Counted from the stretch's first letter, positions 9,295 through 21,812 are shown. The stretch is 64,000 nt of DNA from Monodelphis domestica (GCF_027887165.1 NC_077235.1:16701383-16765382); one strand, 5' to 3'. The notes: generated by a model from the letters alone, not told the origin. Translations and numbers: made by a program.

Positions 9295-10840
9295 CCATAC
9301 CCTCCCTATCTTTGAGGAGGTTGGGATTCTCTGGATTGAAAAACTGTTTTCATTCCCCTTTAACTCCTGAAAAATATAATCGTGCGAGTCTATAGATCAA
9401 AATGATTGTTAAAATAATCCCCATATTCTAAGCTTTGCATTTCTGAGGATTTCATCATAGGATGACAGAACATTTGATCTAACAGGAGAAAAGTGGGAAA
9501 TTACTTCAAATGGGTTAGAAAAGCTCCCTCATTTGGAATAAGAATGTCAGGTATAAGTTGGTAATGACCAGCAGTCAGCTGTAGAGCTTGATAGACACTT
9601 AGCTGAGCCATTTCTCAGCCCTTCCATTGGCCCTTGTGACTGTATCCTAACCCATTTTCTTCCATAGCATTTCTTTTCCCCATGATCTTTCCAATGAATT
9701 CACCCTTAGATGGCAATTCTCTCACACCAAGCTAAGGTTATCTTTCTTACTACCAATTCCTTCTAGGCTTCGTCATTTCTTTCCTAACGTCTTCTGATTC
9801 GACTTTGAGACAACCCAGCACTCTGGAATCTTTGCTGCATCTTCTCCAATGAACAGATGTTCCTTTCCATTCTCTTAACAAGGTAAAATGCTCCTATTTT
9901 CAACTTTCCTCCTTCAACTCAGTCTGGGGAGTAATTCTGTCCTTTGTAGGTTCTCTACTTAAAGGGCCTTGACTCCAGGTAAATAGAATTCTCAGGGGAA
10001 ATCAAATGGCCAGTTTTCCCTCTGCTAAAGATATATTTCTCAAGTCAATGAAAAGGACAGGAAACAATCCTTCTCTGGATTCTGTATCTTGGGGGCTCTT
10101 TTGGATTTCTCTTAAAGATGTCACCTTGCGTAATACTTCAGATTCTGGTCTGCAGGAAATTCTGGTCCAGGCTTTTGGCTCCTAAGAAAGGTCTTGAGGT
10201 AAACCTTCCCTTTCATAGATTTTCATCTCTTCACTCCCATGCCAGAACTGGGAATGGGGGCAAAATCCAGGGTGTTCCTAGAAATGTCTTAAGAGTTTCA
10301 GAGGTGAGGAATTCCTTTCTCTATTAGTGGTCCTGTGCCAATGATTATCTGAAATAATGCACACAAAACCATCAGTTCTCTCAACTTCAAAAGCAAAATT
10401 AGTTCTCAGTATTCTCTGGTCTTTTCAAACAAAAACTTATCTATTGGAATGGTTGCACTCTGGAAATTGACCTTCAAAATGCCCCAAATCAGGTTATAGT
10501 TGATGATGCTTTTCCTTTTTCAAAAACTCAAACCTGTAACATTTTCTCTCCAAAAACAAAACTTAGGGTTACTAAGGAAAAGGTTCAAAATTTCCTCTAA
10601 GTAGGAACACCTCTACTCTTCCCGTCTCTTTTACTTTTTTTACTCTAATTTCCTAAATTAGCTAAAGCTGCTCCTAGAGAGGAAATTTGTGGCTCAATTA
10701 AAAAATGTTCACCATTTCCCTAGCATTGAAAGCAAAGCATTTCTCCCAGTATTTCTTGTCCTTTGACAACAATTGAAAGACCCATCAGGTACATAGTTGC
10801 CCATCCTCAAATGAACTTTCTTTACTCCTCTAATATCACA
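9292..10840. other. Spacer G2, copy 1
   Basis: About 1.55 kb of AT-rich sequence shared by several units, with no recognisable family, no open frame of note and no RNA gene. It ends in a pyrimidine-rich zone near 10610-10640 and a degenerate CA tract at about 10841-10866. Confidence 0.6.
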
Positions 10841-10866
10841 CACAAACACACACTCGCAGACACACG

Positions 10867-11587
10867 GTTATATGCAAAAATCAACAGTTGCTCTTAGAAA
10901 ACAAATCAACAGCTTGACAAAAATATGAAATAACAAAGTTATTACCCAGTAGAAAATGCATCTTATTGGTAATACTCAATATTGCCTGCACTTGATATAC
11001 ACGATTTCACACATTAGTCCTAGCAAAACTTGGGAAGAAACGTTTAGACTGTAAAGTCAAGAATTTCTGGTCTTCCTTTGGTCTTCTGCTCCATAATCCC
11101 CAGTGCAGATGGCCAGCTCCTGCCCTTGTCTCTAGCTTTGGGGAGGAATAAACGGTTGTAACACAATTTGTTAGACATTGTTTGCTAGGAGAAGCTCTTT
11201 CATAAATCAAATTTCCCAGCTCTTTAGACCTTAAGCCCTGACATTTCAATTCATGAAGAAACTTTCTCTATTTTAGTAGCCTTACAGCAGTTACCCAGAC
11301 CCTCTTTAGAACACTGTGGCTCTCACACTCCAATTCAAGCTTCCCATTCAATGCTTTCAGCCAACCATTCACACATGTCACCAATTCTATCCTCCCTTTT
11401 CCTTCTACTAGAAATACTGCTTCACTCACATACACAGGTACCAACACTCAGTCACACACAGAAACGTTAGTCAATAGTGGAGCCTGTGTTCAGGTTGACC
11501 CAGGCACCGTTTTGACCGACATACCTTGGAACCAGATTTCGGGGATATTCCACACCCTTTCTAACATTCCCAGGTACCTGGTCCAAC
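10867..11587. other. Spacer G3, copy 1
   Basis: Unit spacer carrying TCACATACACAGGTACC and TTCCCAGGTACCTGGTCCA landmarks. A stretch of about 0.1 kb present in other copies is absent at about 11187, a feature shared only with the copy at about 49537. Confidence 0.55.
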
Positions 11588-11623
11588 ATATATATACATA
11601 TACATATATATATATATATATAA
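11588..11623. repeat. (AT)n-rich tract
   Basis: Alternating TATATACA and TATATATA; the same position is expanded to a pure AT tract at 56709-56765. Confidence 0.85.
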
Positions 11624-11863
11624 CATAAACTTCGTAGCAGTCCCTCTGGGGAGTAGGCTGGGGCTTTCACAGAAATGTGATTGCCCAGTTGGTTCCTGAT
11701 TAAAGAGAGGTTCACTTTCTGAAAGGTTGTCTTGCCTAAGAGAATCCACCCGGTTGATTCCTGACTGTACTCAATAGGTTCCTGTGTGTACCTCAAGTCT
11801 GGTGGTCAAACTGGCTGGAGGTTTAGGTAGCCATAACTTAAACATTCTGGCTGACTCGCCAAT
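11624..11863 (-). other. Leader-like segment with PBS-like site
   Basis: The segment lies next to LTR-X. Just before the LTR (11844-11861) is a degenerate form of the tRNA-Arg 3'-end match that is exact at 38666-38682. No gag-like frame follows. Confidence 0.45.
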
Positions 11864-13001
11864 TGTTAAAGTAGAAATAACCCAGAAATTTCATTGTTAT
11901 GGGCACGGAAGGATACCCTTATGGGTTCGGGAAGGATACCTTTTGCAAGCATGCAATGACTCCAAACTTAGCTTAAAAACAAAAAGAGATTTATTAATTT
12001 AGAAAGTAATGTTGAGAGGGGCCTGGAGGATAGCAAGTTAGAACAGCAAGGTGGGGAGCAGTTCTTTGGGAGGACAGCATAAAAAGAAGGGCTGTTCCAC
12101 AGATGACATCAGTTCTGGGGTTAATATTTTCTTTAGATGCTAGGTCCTGATGTGGACAAGTTATTCCCTCATGCATTTGGTGGGGTGGGGTGGTCATCTG
12201 ACTGGGGTCTGCCTGGAGGAATAAAGATTCATTTCTTTGTCCACCTTAAATCTGGAGGACAAAAGAGGGTAAACATCTCAGGACCCTGGGTGGGGTCATT
12301 GGGTGTTTCTAGGTTAAGAGTCACAAGGATGCAAGGGAAATGGAGTTTCCCTGATAATAGTTCCCCTGGGTTTCTGGGGGTACAGTGCCCATGTCAAAAT
12401 AGTCTGAAAAACCAAGTCTTGCATCAGGATAGCGCTAAATCCCATATTGTATTCTTTTCTTAGAGTCTGGGGCCACGACTTTTACAGGGCATAAACCCTG
12501 GATTCTGGCGTTGTTATCCCTAGGAGGGCCACCAGTCCAGATGACTAGTGCAAGGATGGAAAGAAATTGGGGAACCTCTCTACCACTTGGGGGAAATCCA
12601 GGAGCAGAGAAAGATGAGTGACATTGCTATGGCTACAAAGGAATTCCCTGACAGGATACAATCAAGCTTAGGAAAGGAATCCTAGCCAAAGGCTAGGGTC
12701 TAAGAGAGGGGGCTGCTTACAGTGGATACTGAAGAATGGTCCCTGCCAAGGTGTGGATCTTCCTGGGAAAGGGACTCTTCATACAATAGGGGAGAGTACC
12801 TAAGTAGGATTGTCATTCACCTGAGGGTTCCGCACTAAGTCTGAAACTGCTCACCTGGGATTCCCTTCAGGGTGGATTCTTATGGGAACAGGGAACGAGT
12901 ACAAACTTTGGGGTCTCCAACATACAAGCTCCTCCTGATACCTGGGCTTCACCAGATCCCACTAGGCCCCAAGTATGTGGTTTCTAGATTCTATTTTGAC
13001 A
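11864..13001 (-). mobile_element. LTR-X copy 1, interrupted by another LTR
   Basis: It begins TGTTAAAG at the PBS-like site and ends TTTTGACA, matching the ends of the reference copy at 38685-39308. Its length is inflated by the nested LTR at 11895-12396. Fossil. Confidence 0.6.
11895..12396 (-). mobile_element. Nested solo LTR (LTR-T2)
   Basis: Ends are TGTTATGGGCAC...GTGCCCATGTCA, a good inverted terminal pair; AATAAA lies on the minus strand near 11990. Other units run through the insertion point (TCAAATAGTC) without it. The element looks whole as a solo LTR. Relatives lie at 40308 and 47690. Confidence 0.7.
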
Positions 13002-13394
13002 CACCTTATTGCTGATGCTGTGAATACATTCACTGCATCAAATCAGGAAAGAGTAGAAGCTGTATTTGCCAATGGTGGCCTGTTAATGCAGGCACAGTAT
13101 GGCTTTTGCAGGAAACAGAATTCCTTGCAGTTTGACACATGATGAAGAACATGGCACAGATTTGTAATATCCCATGTGATTCAGTGTCCGTTGTTTATCT
13201 GGTTATTTATTGAACAACTGCACAAATTAAGGGAAAGCATTACGCAGAATGTGTTCTCTTCATTGAGAACAACATGAATCCTAACTTGCAAAGAAAAGTT
13301 AAAGTTTTAGAACACACTTTTGCTCTCACACCAATCTGTCCATTCTCCTCTCTGAGGGAATGTCAAAGGTCAATGGTCTTCCCGGTTTTCCTAT
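13002..13394. other. Spacer Y, copy 1 (loop between inverted LTR pieces)
   Basis: About 390 bp beginning CACCTTATTGCTGATGCTGTG, flanked by LTR-X on the left and inverted fragment Z on the right. No coding or RNA signal is seen. Confidence 0.5.
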
Positions 13395-13525
13395 TGTCAA
13401 CCTGGAATCTTGAAACCCCAAACTTGTGACCTGGATGGATCTGGTGTAGCCTGGGTTTCCAGGGAGCTTGTAGTTTGGAGACCCCAAAGTTTGTACTTGT
13501 TCCCTGATCCTGTGAGAATCCAGAG
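13395..13525 (+). mobile_element. LTR-X fragment Z, copy 2
   Basis: Starts TGTCAACCTGG and is the reverse complement of the right end of LTR-X at about 12870-13001, giving an inverted repeat with arms of about 130 bp. Confidence 0.55.
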
Positions 13526-14174
13526 GGATAGAGACAGACAAACAGAAAGACAAATAAGCAGGCCGACGGGCAGATGGGTAGTCAGATAGGTAGAAGGGCA
13601 GATAGATGGATATAGAGATAGCACATAGAGAGACACATAGTCAGACACAGACAGAGATAGACAGGCAGGCAGGCAGACAGACAAAGAGATAAATAGATAG
13701 GAACATAGAACAAAAAGACATAGAAAAACAAACAGACAGAATGAGATATAGTCAGAGACATTGCAAGATTAATAGAACAACAGAATATCAGAGAGTAAAA
13801 CAAAGGGACAGACAGAGACAGATAGATGGAAGGACAGACCGAGGGAAGATAGAATGTAGAGATAGACAGACTGAGAGAGAGACAGAAAGTCAGGCACATG
13901 GATAGACACACAGACACGGATAGACAGATAGCAATATAGATAGATAGATACAGTTAGATTTATAGATGGATATATAGTCAGAATGAGAGAAAAAAGGACT
14001 GACAGACACAGACAGACAGTTCGACAGACATACAGAAAGACTGACAGATGGACTAGTTTCTCTGTTATTTTGTCTATCTGTCTGTCTGTCTGTGTGTCTA
14101 TCATCGTGTTCTACAGTCTGGAAGACGCATCTGGCAATATCTATGTGTCCATGTGTTTATGGATGTTCATACGA

Positions 14175-14236
<62 letters not shown>

Positions 14237-14423
14237 GTCTGTCTTAGTGCTTCTCTCTGTGTAGTCTATATAATTATGTACCTGCCTGTCTGTGTATCTA
14301 ATGAGTTTGTCTGTATTTCTGCCATTCAGTCAGGTCTGGTTATATCTCTTTCTCTGGGTGTTTTTATGTGTCTATATTTTTATGTATCAATTTATGTATC
14401 TCTATATGTATCTATCTAACTAC
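13526..14423. repeat. GACA/GATA block with (CT)n
   Basis: GACA-rich purine strand to about 14055, strand switch, then TCTG and a pure CT run at about 14178-14231, and TATG/TCTA to the X-b border. No L/R pair follows here, unlike most units. Confidence 0.9.
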
Positions 14424-15121
14424 TATTGACTTGTAAAAACAGAAAACTATTAAATAGTCAGAAAAGTGACTCTTTCATCAAGGAAAAGGGGGTCAATGTG
14501 ACTGTAGAGCTCTAGACAGAGCTGGGCGCCACAAGGCTACGGAGAGTCCCAGGACTGAACTCTGGTGGCTCTGGACACTGACCCCTGGGAAAGGCAATAG
14601 CACCAGATTGGACAGTTTAAAGGAGAAAAGAATTTGGGGAACTTCTCCACCATTTGGGGGAAATGCAGGGGCAGGGAAAGATGATTGACTTTGCTCAAGC
14701 TACAAAGAAAATGGGAGTGTTCCAACTCTACTGACAGCATCCAATGAAGCTTGGGAAAAGAATCACAGCTTGAGGAGAGGGTGTAAGGGAAAGGGCTGCT
14801 GACAGTGGAGACTAAAGGATGGTCCCTGATCAGGTGGGGATTTACTTGGGGAAACATCTCTGACCCCACACGGGAGACTACCTAAAATAAATGGGGTCCT
14901 TACCATCTGCTTAGTCCCATTCAAGTAGAATTACCATTCACTTGAGGCTCCATTACTCAGTCTGAACCTGCTACCCTGAGGTTCCCTTCTGGGTGGATTC
15001 TCACAGAAACAGGGAACAAGTACAAACTTTGAGTCTTCAATTTAGAAGCTAGTCCTAACCTTGGGGTACTTCCTGATCTTACTATGCTACACGTTTGAGT
15101 TTTCCAGATTCCATGTTTACA
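14424..15121 (-). mobile_element. LTR X-b, complete-looking copy
   Basis: It starts TATTGACTTG within TCTA repeat and ends GTTTACA at the next CT block. Internal landmarks (GGGCTGCTGACAGTGGAGACT; CCTTCTGGGTGGATTCTCAC) align with LTR-X landmarks, so X-b is a diverged sublineage. Confidence 0.55.
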
Positions 15122-15206
15122 CTCTGTTTGTATATCTTTCTCTATGTCTATATATGTAATTCTTTCTTTATGATTGTCCTTCTGTCCATGTCTGTTCCTT
15201 GCTTGG

Positions 15207-15239
<33 letters not shown>

Positions 15240-15413
15240 TTCTCTCTCTCTCTCTTTCTCTCTCTTTTATATCTGTCTATCTGTGTGCTGTCTGTCTACC
15301 AATATTTCTATATTTTCTGGGTGACTCTTTCTGCTGTCTATGTATCTCTCTGCCTGTCTGTATGTCTATCTATCTATCTCTCTGCCAGCCAGTCTCTTCT
15401 GCTTATCTCTATG

Positions 15414-15486
<73 letters not shown>

Positions 15487-16317
15487 GTGTATCTATTTAT
15501 ATATTCTCTTCTCTCAGTCTCTGTCTTTCTGTCTGTCAGGTTTTTTTCTCTACACAGAAAGATAGCTATTTGTGAGAGAGGGAGGGATGGAGGAAGAAAT
15601 AGAGAGATAGATAGATAAAGAGAGAGAGAGAGAAATAAAGAGAGAGAGAATGAAAGCCACATATATGCAGAATGATAAATGGGCAAGTTGATAGATCGAC
15701 ACACCAATAGACATATACAGGCAGACACATATACACACAGATAGAATGAGATAAATACATACATAGATAGACATACAGACAGACAGATACAGACAGATAT
15801 ATAGAGACACAGTTAGATATAATGAAGGATGGATAGAAAGGTAGACTGAGGTATTGATAGATTAATAGACAGAGAATGACAGATAGAGAGACAGAGAAAG
15901 TCAAGCGATCGATACATAGACAGAAACAGACAAATATCTAGAGAGATAGACTTGGGTAGACAGATTCAAAGAGAGAGAGATAGACAGAAAGATTATTAGG
16001 TTGATAAAAAGAGAAGGAAGAAGAAATAGACTTCCAGACACAGACATACTGATGGACAAAAACACAGGACAGAGGAACAGACAGACAATCACATAAACAG
16101 ACAGACTGACCGACAGATTAATTTCTCTGTCATTCTGTCTATCTGACTTCTTTTCTGTGTATCTACAAGTATGTCTCACTGGAGGTGCAACTGTCTATTT
16201 ATCCAGATTTTTGTATCTGTCTGTATGTGTCTCTCTGTCTGTCTATCTCACTGTCTGTCTATATCTGCCAATCTATGTATCTATGTATCTATGTATCTAT
16301 GTATGTATCTGTCTCTC

Positions 16318-16381
<64 letters not shown>

Positions 16382-16483
16382 CTTTGTGTTTCTGTCAGTG
16401 TAGTTTATGTATCTATCTGCCTGCCTGTTTGTGCATCTCTCAATCTCTGTGTATGTCATTTGTGTTTTAAAATATTGTGACAT
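15122..16483. repeat. Strand-switching microsatellite block
   Basis: Same order as 210-1588 at an offset of about 14.9 kb, but the CT zone (about 15207-15268) is shorter and broken by TTTC units, and a TATG/TATC stretch is expanded at about 15420-15485. The final pure TATC run is at about 16318-16380. Confidence 0.9.
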
Positions 16484-16763
16484 CCTGGGGAACTACAATT
16501 CCCAGTGTGACCCAGGGGTCCCACCCCTTTGAGTCCTGGCTTGGGATTGGTTTTGCATTGGGCCAATCCCTTGTTGGGGGAGGGACCATGGCCATGGTCC
16601 CTCCTTAGCATGGGATAGGTCCATTTCAAGACCAATCCCATGAAAGAAAATAATGGCCATCCTCCCTGGTCTAGCATAGGATTGGTCCAATTCCAGACCA
16701 ATCCCTCATTGGCAATAAGTGTTAGGGACCTCTGGAGCACAGTGGGTAATGTAGTCCCCTAGG
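16484..16763 (+). promoter_or_regulatory. L module 4
   Basis: Nearly identical to L modules 1 and 2. The ACTACAATTCCCAG opening, GGACCATGGCCATGGTCC centre and TGTAGTCCCCTAGG closing motif are all present. Confidence 0.6.
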
Positions 16764-16946
16764 CCACAACCCTTGAAAACCCACAGGATCTCTGTATGAA
16801 TCTATGTAGAATGAGAGATGGACAGCTGGACCGAGAGAAGGACTGACAGACAGAGTATTTGATCTGTTATTCTGTCTATTTGCCTACTGGTTGGTCCATC
16901 TATCAGTCTGTCTGTCTCTTTTGTGGGTTTTCAAGTATTCTGAAAG

Positions 16947-17225
16947 GCTGGGGAACTACAACCCCCATTGAGCCCCAGGAATCTCTCCCTTTTCAGTCCT
17001 GGCTTAGGATTGGTCCGGAACTGGACAAATCCTGTGGTGGGGGCGGGACAATGCCCATGGCCCCTCCTTAACCCAGGATTGGTCCAACTAAACACCAATG
17101 ACACACAGGAAAGTAGGGAGCATCATTTATAACCCAGCCTAGGAATGGACCAATTCAATACCAATCCTGCCCAGGAAAGATGGGGGAGGGACTCTTTGAG
17201 CTAACTGGGGGATGCAGTTCCTCAG
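16947..17225 (+). promoter_or_regulatory. R module 4
   Basis: Opens GGGGAACTACAACCCCCATTG, with GGGGGCGGG near 17039-17047 and paired ATTGG/CCAAT boxes. One CCAAT box is altered near 17095. Confidence 0.55.
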
Positions 17226-17566
17226 TCCACAACCCAGGAAAAGCCACACTATCTCTAGCTCTATATCCATATAGACTGAGAGATAGAAAACTGGACTGAC
17301 AGACAAGAGGACTGACTGACAGAGAACTTCCTTTATCTGTTATTCTGTCTTACTGCCATTCTGTCTATGTACCTGTCAGTCTGTCTATCTGTCTGTTCAT
17401 CAGTCCTCTCTGGGTATCTGTCTCTATATAAGTAAGTATGTGTGTTTCTGCCTATGTATGCATCTGTTTATCTCTCGAGCTCCAGTGTCTGTCAATCTGT
17501 CTGTCCATTGGTCTGTCCCTCTATGGAATTCATCAATCAGTCGATCTTTCCCATTCTTCTTCTCAG
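17226..17566 (+). other. Linker ending in acceptor-like tract
   Basis: TCTG/TATG-rich, closing with TTCCCATTCTTCTTCTCAG immediately before D. It is the counterpart of 4160-4500. Confidence 0.4.
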
Positions 17567-17708
17567 CTGTCCACCCTAGAAAATCAGAACAAGTGGTTGC
17601 TGGCAAGGAAAGCATATGATGGTGTCCCTGTGATGTTCAGGTGGCTCAGAAGATGTATTTGGTTCAAGATTGGAGGGGGAGTGGCAGACCTCTACTTTGG
17701 CCAGTGAG
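17567..17708 (+). other. D island copy 2
   Basis: 142 bp with CAG| and GAG|GTGAGT borders. It differs from copy 1 by only about one base in the body (ASK to ARK in the plus frame). The flank downstream matches 55581 onward far better than 4643 onward. Confidence 0.4.
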
Positions 17709-18555
17709 GTGAGTGGCTGTGGCAGACTGCATGATGCGTCCAAACCCTTTTTCTTTGACTCTTCCATGAGGCGCTGGAAGTCTTGAATAGGAAAGCAAGG
17801 AATCAATAGCTCAGAGGCTAAGCTCTGAGCATTACTTCATAGGGATCTTAACCTGTTGTCCTGACATTTCCCAAAAAGGAGCATTTACTAAAGAAGAATG
17901 GCATTTCCTCGGCCAGGCTATGAAACAAAGTGAGGCAAAAGGACATAGAGTGTTAGCCGCCATTGAGGTCCCATGCACTCTAGTGAGGATACTGCACAAA
18001 CTGTGGAGAGTTGAGCTGTTCCTCACCTGCAGCCCCACCTTTCACTGCTTCTACTCACTCTTCTTTACCCTTTGAATCAGATGGCCAAGGAGATACACCC
18101 CTTCCTTTATGCTGCAGATGCCAAGAACCAGCCCCATGGCCTGGGGCAAGCCTCCTGCCCAAATCCCTTGTTTCTGTCCTCACTGCTGTCAAATGATAGC
18201 TAAACCCCAGCATGGAGGCATGCTGTGTTGCCTTCCTCCCAAGGAGCAGATTTTGCTCGCAAGCTCTCCCACCTTGGATGCCTCCTGACCACAGTCAACA
18301 TGACTTTCACATCAATAAAATGTCCCCTTTTCTTTTGAAGCCATGTTTCAGAGTCTTGCATTCTTACGATGATATAACTCCGAGCTCCAGTGGAGCATCT
18401 ATGAACCCCACAACAATCATTCCAGGTGCCTTTCAACAAAATGATGTCGTCTCCTCAGGGAGAAAACTGACACCTGAGACCAAGGAAGAAATGCAAAATC
18501 TTGAAACACCTGGAGACCAGAAACTAAGTCTGGAGAATTGATCCTTCTCAAACTG
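17709..18555 (+). other. E island copy 3, most complete, with AATAAA
   Basis: The whole E stretch is present, with AATAAA at 18314-18319 followed by a T-rich downstream element, and the CTCCTCAG|GGAGAAAACTGAC site near 18455. Only short frames exist. It may be a gene 3' end or LTR-like sequence. Confidence 0.42.
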
Positions 18556-19440
18556 TTCTAGCCAGCCTTTTATTGATTTCTTTATTCAGAAATTGTCTTC
18601 TTACATTGCTTTTCAGATTTTATTTAGTCAGTTTAGCACATTATTTCTCCTCGGTGACAAGAATCATATTCTTTCAATCCTTACCCTGCCCTACCCTTCC
18701 CATAGTCGAGGGGAATTCCACTGGGTATGACATGTGTCCTTCAGGAGAACCTCTTTTCTAGTTGTTGATGTTTGCACTAGGATGTTCATTTAGATTCTAT
18801 ATCCCCAGCCTTAACCCCCTGGACCCTTGTAATCTAGCAGTTGTTTTTCTTGGGTGTTTCTACTCCCACAGTTTTCCTTGTGAATGTGGATAGTGTTGTT
18901 TCTCATCGATTCTGCCGGGTGGTTTAGGATGATTGCATTGACACTAATGAAGAAGTCCATTCCATTCCATTCCATTGTACCACAGTGCATCCATCTCTAT
19001 GTACAATGTTCTCCTGGTTCTACTTCTCTCACTCTGCATCCATTCCTGGAGGTCTTTCCAGTTCCTGTGGAATTCCACCAGTTTATTATTCCTTTGAGGT
19101 CTATACTATTTCAGCACCCACAGGTACCCCAATTTGTTCAGCCATTCCCCAGTTGAAGGGTATCCCCTCCTTTTCCAATTTTTGGCCACTCCAAAGAGAG
19201 CAGCTATCAATATTCTTGGTCAAGCCTTTGTCCTTATTATGGGTATGTGGTAGAAACCCTGCAGTGCTATGGCTGGATCAAAAGGCAGACCATCTTGTAG
19301 CGCCCTCTGGGCAGAGTTCCAAATTGCCCTCCAGAATGGTTGGATCAATTCACCACTCCAGCAACAATGCCTTCACATCCAGACTTTGCCTCATCCCCTC
19401 AAGCATTCATTATATTCCCTTGCTGTCATGTTAGCCAATC
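18556..19440 (-). mobile_element. Old LINE-1 3' fragment, unit 2
   Basis: Uninterrupted version of the fragment at 6955-8434. The + strand carries the inverted ORF2 end (CATTCCTGGAGGTCTTTCCA; GCAGTGCTATGGCTGGATCA). All ORF2 frames are decayed. Confidence 0.75.
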
Positions 19441-19894
19441 TGTGTAGCCTCCATTTTCAAGAGGAGACACATTCTCATTGATACTTTGCATCAGAGTGAC
19501 GACATTATTGGATAGATTCAAACTTTGAAACACCAGGCAGAGCCACCTATTAGTTGTTCGGGATTGGCAGAGGTACTGCTTACTCAAGTGACAAAAAGGG
19601 GTCCCAGTACTGATGTTCGTCTAAACCCAATAGCAGGAATGCAAGTTGCAATGTTCCATTCACTGTATCGGTCGTGGCCATTAAATTTTTCAAATGTGCT
19701 AGGTAAAATGGAGAATCCTCTTCCTAGTGCTGGAATCTTTCAAACTGTGAATTTCTCTATAATTGTTCTTTCAAAAGTAACATCCTTGAACCTGTTAACT
19801 TGGAAATAATGCTGAGCTATCAATTAGTCATAAAAACCCAAGTCTTTAACCACAATTTCACCTTTAAAACAATATTGAAATTCAAATTTAAAAG

Positions 19895-19898
<4 letters not shown>
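19441..19898. other. Spacer G, unit 2
   Basis: Nearly identical to 8435-9243 without the solo LTR. LTR-X-end-like stretch at about 19794-19845. Confidence 0.5.

Positions 19899-19936
<38 letters not shown>
19899..19936. repeat. (CA)n tract, fused
   Basis: The left flank is that of CA tract 1 and the right flank (GGTAATCTGAAAAAA) is that of CA tract 2, so a single tract here replaces two tracts plus the intervening spacer G2. Confidence 0.9.
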
Positions 19937-19938
<2 letters not shown>

Positions 19939-21050
19939 TAATCTGAAAAAAATTAGTCCTAACTCTTTGAAAACAAATACCAGCTTGATAAAAATGTGAA
20001 ATGACTGCATTCAAATAACCATGTTAATACCTCGAGGAAAATGCATCTTATTAGCAATACTCAATATTGCCTGCACTTGATATGCAGGATTTCACACATT
20101 ACTCCTACCAAAAGGTGGGAAGAAAATATTAGACTGTAAAGTCAAGAATTTCTGGTCTTCCTTTGGTCTTCTGCTCTATAATCCCCAGTACAGATGACCA
20201 GCTCCTGCCCTTGTCTCTAGATTTTCAGAGGAATGAACTGTTGTAATACATCTTGATAGACATTATTTGCTAACGTTTCTATCACCTGCAAGTAGAAGAA
20301 ATCCATTAGACATACGGTATAGCCCAAACCGCACGGAACATTGAGAAGAAACGGAGAACTCAAGTTCTTCAGCTTCCTTGAGAAGCTCTTTCATACATCA
20401 AATTTGATAACTCTTTAGACCCTAAGCCCTGACGTTTAAATTCATGCAGAAACTTTCTCTATTATAGTAGCCTTAAAGCAGTTACTCAGACGCAGTCGTG
20501 AACACTCTGGCTCTCACACTCCAACTCAAGCTTCCCATTCAACGCTTTCAGCCAAACATACATGCATGTCACCTATACTCTCCTCGCTCTTCCTTCTACT
20601 AGAAATACTATTTCACTCACATACACAGATACCAACAGTCAGTCACACACAAAACTTAGTCAATTGTGGTGCTTGTGGTCAGGTTGAATTGGGCACCATT
20701 TTTGGTCAACTTACCTTGGAACCAGATTTGATTAATGTTCCACACAGTTTCCGACATTCCCAGGTATGTGGTCAATCATATATCATATGTGTAACTATGT
20801 CCTTATATGAGTATGAACTTGGAAGGTGTCCCACTGGGGTGTAGGCTGGGGAATGCACGGAAATGCAATTGACCATTTGGTTCCTGAAATAAAAGAGGTT
20901 CCTTTGCCGAGAGTTTGGCTGACCTAACCAAACCCACCCAGCTGATTCCTGACTGAACTCAATGGGTTCTTGTATGTACCTCACATCTAATGGTCAAACT
21001 AACTGGAGGTTTAGGCAGCATAACTCGGGCATCCTAACTGGTTCGCCATT
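19937..21050. other. Spacer G3 and leader-like segment, unit 2
   Basis: Full-length G3 (including the stretch absent at 11187) followed by leader. The PBS-like site at about 21031-21047 is degenerate (CCTAACTGGTTCGCCA). No gene is seen. Confidence 0.5.
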
Positions 21051-21682
21051 TCTTAACTTGGAAATACCACAGATCTGTCAAATAGTCTGAAAAATCATGT
21101 CTTGAATCAGGATTGGGATAAATCCCATAGTGTATTCTTTTCTCAGAGGGTGGCGACACAATTTTTATAGGGCATAAACCCTGGACTCTGGGGATGTTAT
21201 CCCTGGGCGGGCCACTAGGCTAGCTGACAACTCCAAGGAACAAAAGAATTTGGGGACCCTCTCTACCATTTTGGGGAAATCCAGGAACAGGGTAGGATGA
21301 GTGACAATGCTGTAGCTACAAAGGAAATCCCTGACAGGATACAATCAAGCTTAGGAAAGGAATCCTAGCCAAAGGCTAGGTTGTAAGAGAGGGGGCTGCT
21401 TACAGTGGATACTGAAGAATGGTCCCTGCCAGGTGTGGATATTCTTGTGAAAGATACTCTTGAAGAGATAGGGGAGACTACTTAACTAGGATTGTCATTC
21501 ACATGACAGTCCCCCCTCAGTCTGAAACTACACAGCTGGGATTCCCTTCAGGATGGATTCCCATGGCAACAGGGAACAAGTACAATCTTTGAGGTCTCCA
21601 ACCTTCAAGCTCCTCCTGAAACCTGGGCTTCACCAGATCCCACTAGGTCACAAGTTTGGGGTTTCTCGATTCCATGTTGACA
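21051..21682 (-). mobile_element. LTR-X copy 2
   Basis: About 630 bp, bounded TCTTAAC...GTTGACA, with the LTR-X landmarks GGGCATAAACCCTGGACTCTGG and GGAACAAGTACAATCTTTG. Fossil, uninterrupted. Confidence 0.6.
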
Positions 21683-21812
21683 CACTTTATTGCTGATGCT
21701 GTGAATACATTCACTGCATTCAATGAGTTAAAGCAGGAGCTGTATTTGCCAATAGTGGCCTATTAATGCAGGCAAAGTATGTTTTTTTTTGCCGGAAACA
21801 GAATTGCTTTCA
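21683..21812. other. Spacer Y, short form
   Basis: Y stops after about 130 bp at GAATTGCTTTCAGAGACAG and joins GACA repeat directly, with no Z fragment. The same junction is seen at about 50968. Confidence 0.5.

Noticed and set aside
9292-10840. gag/pol/env-like coding in spacers G2-G3
   Set aside because: No open frame or motif of those proteins is visible in either strand.
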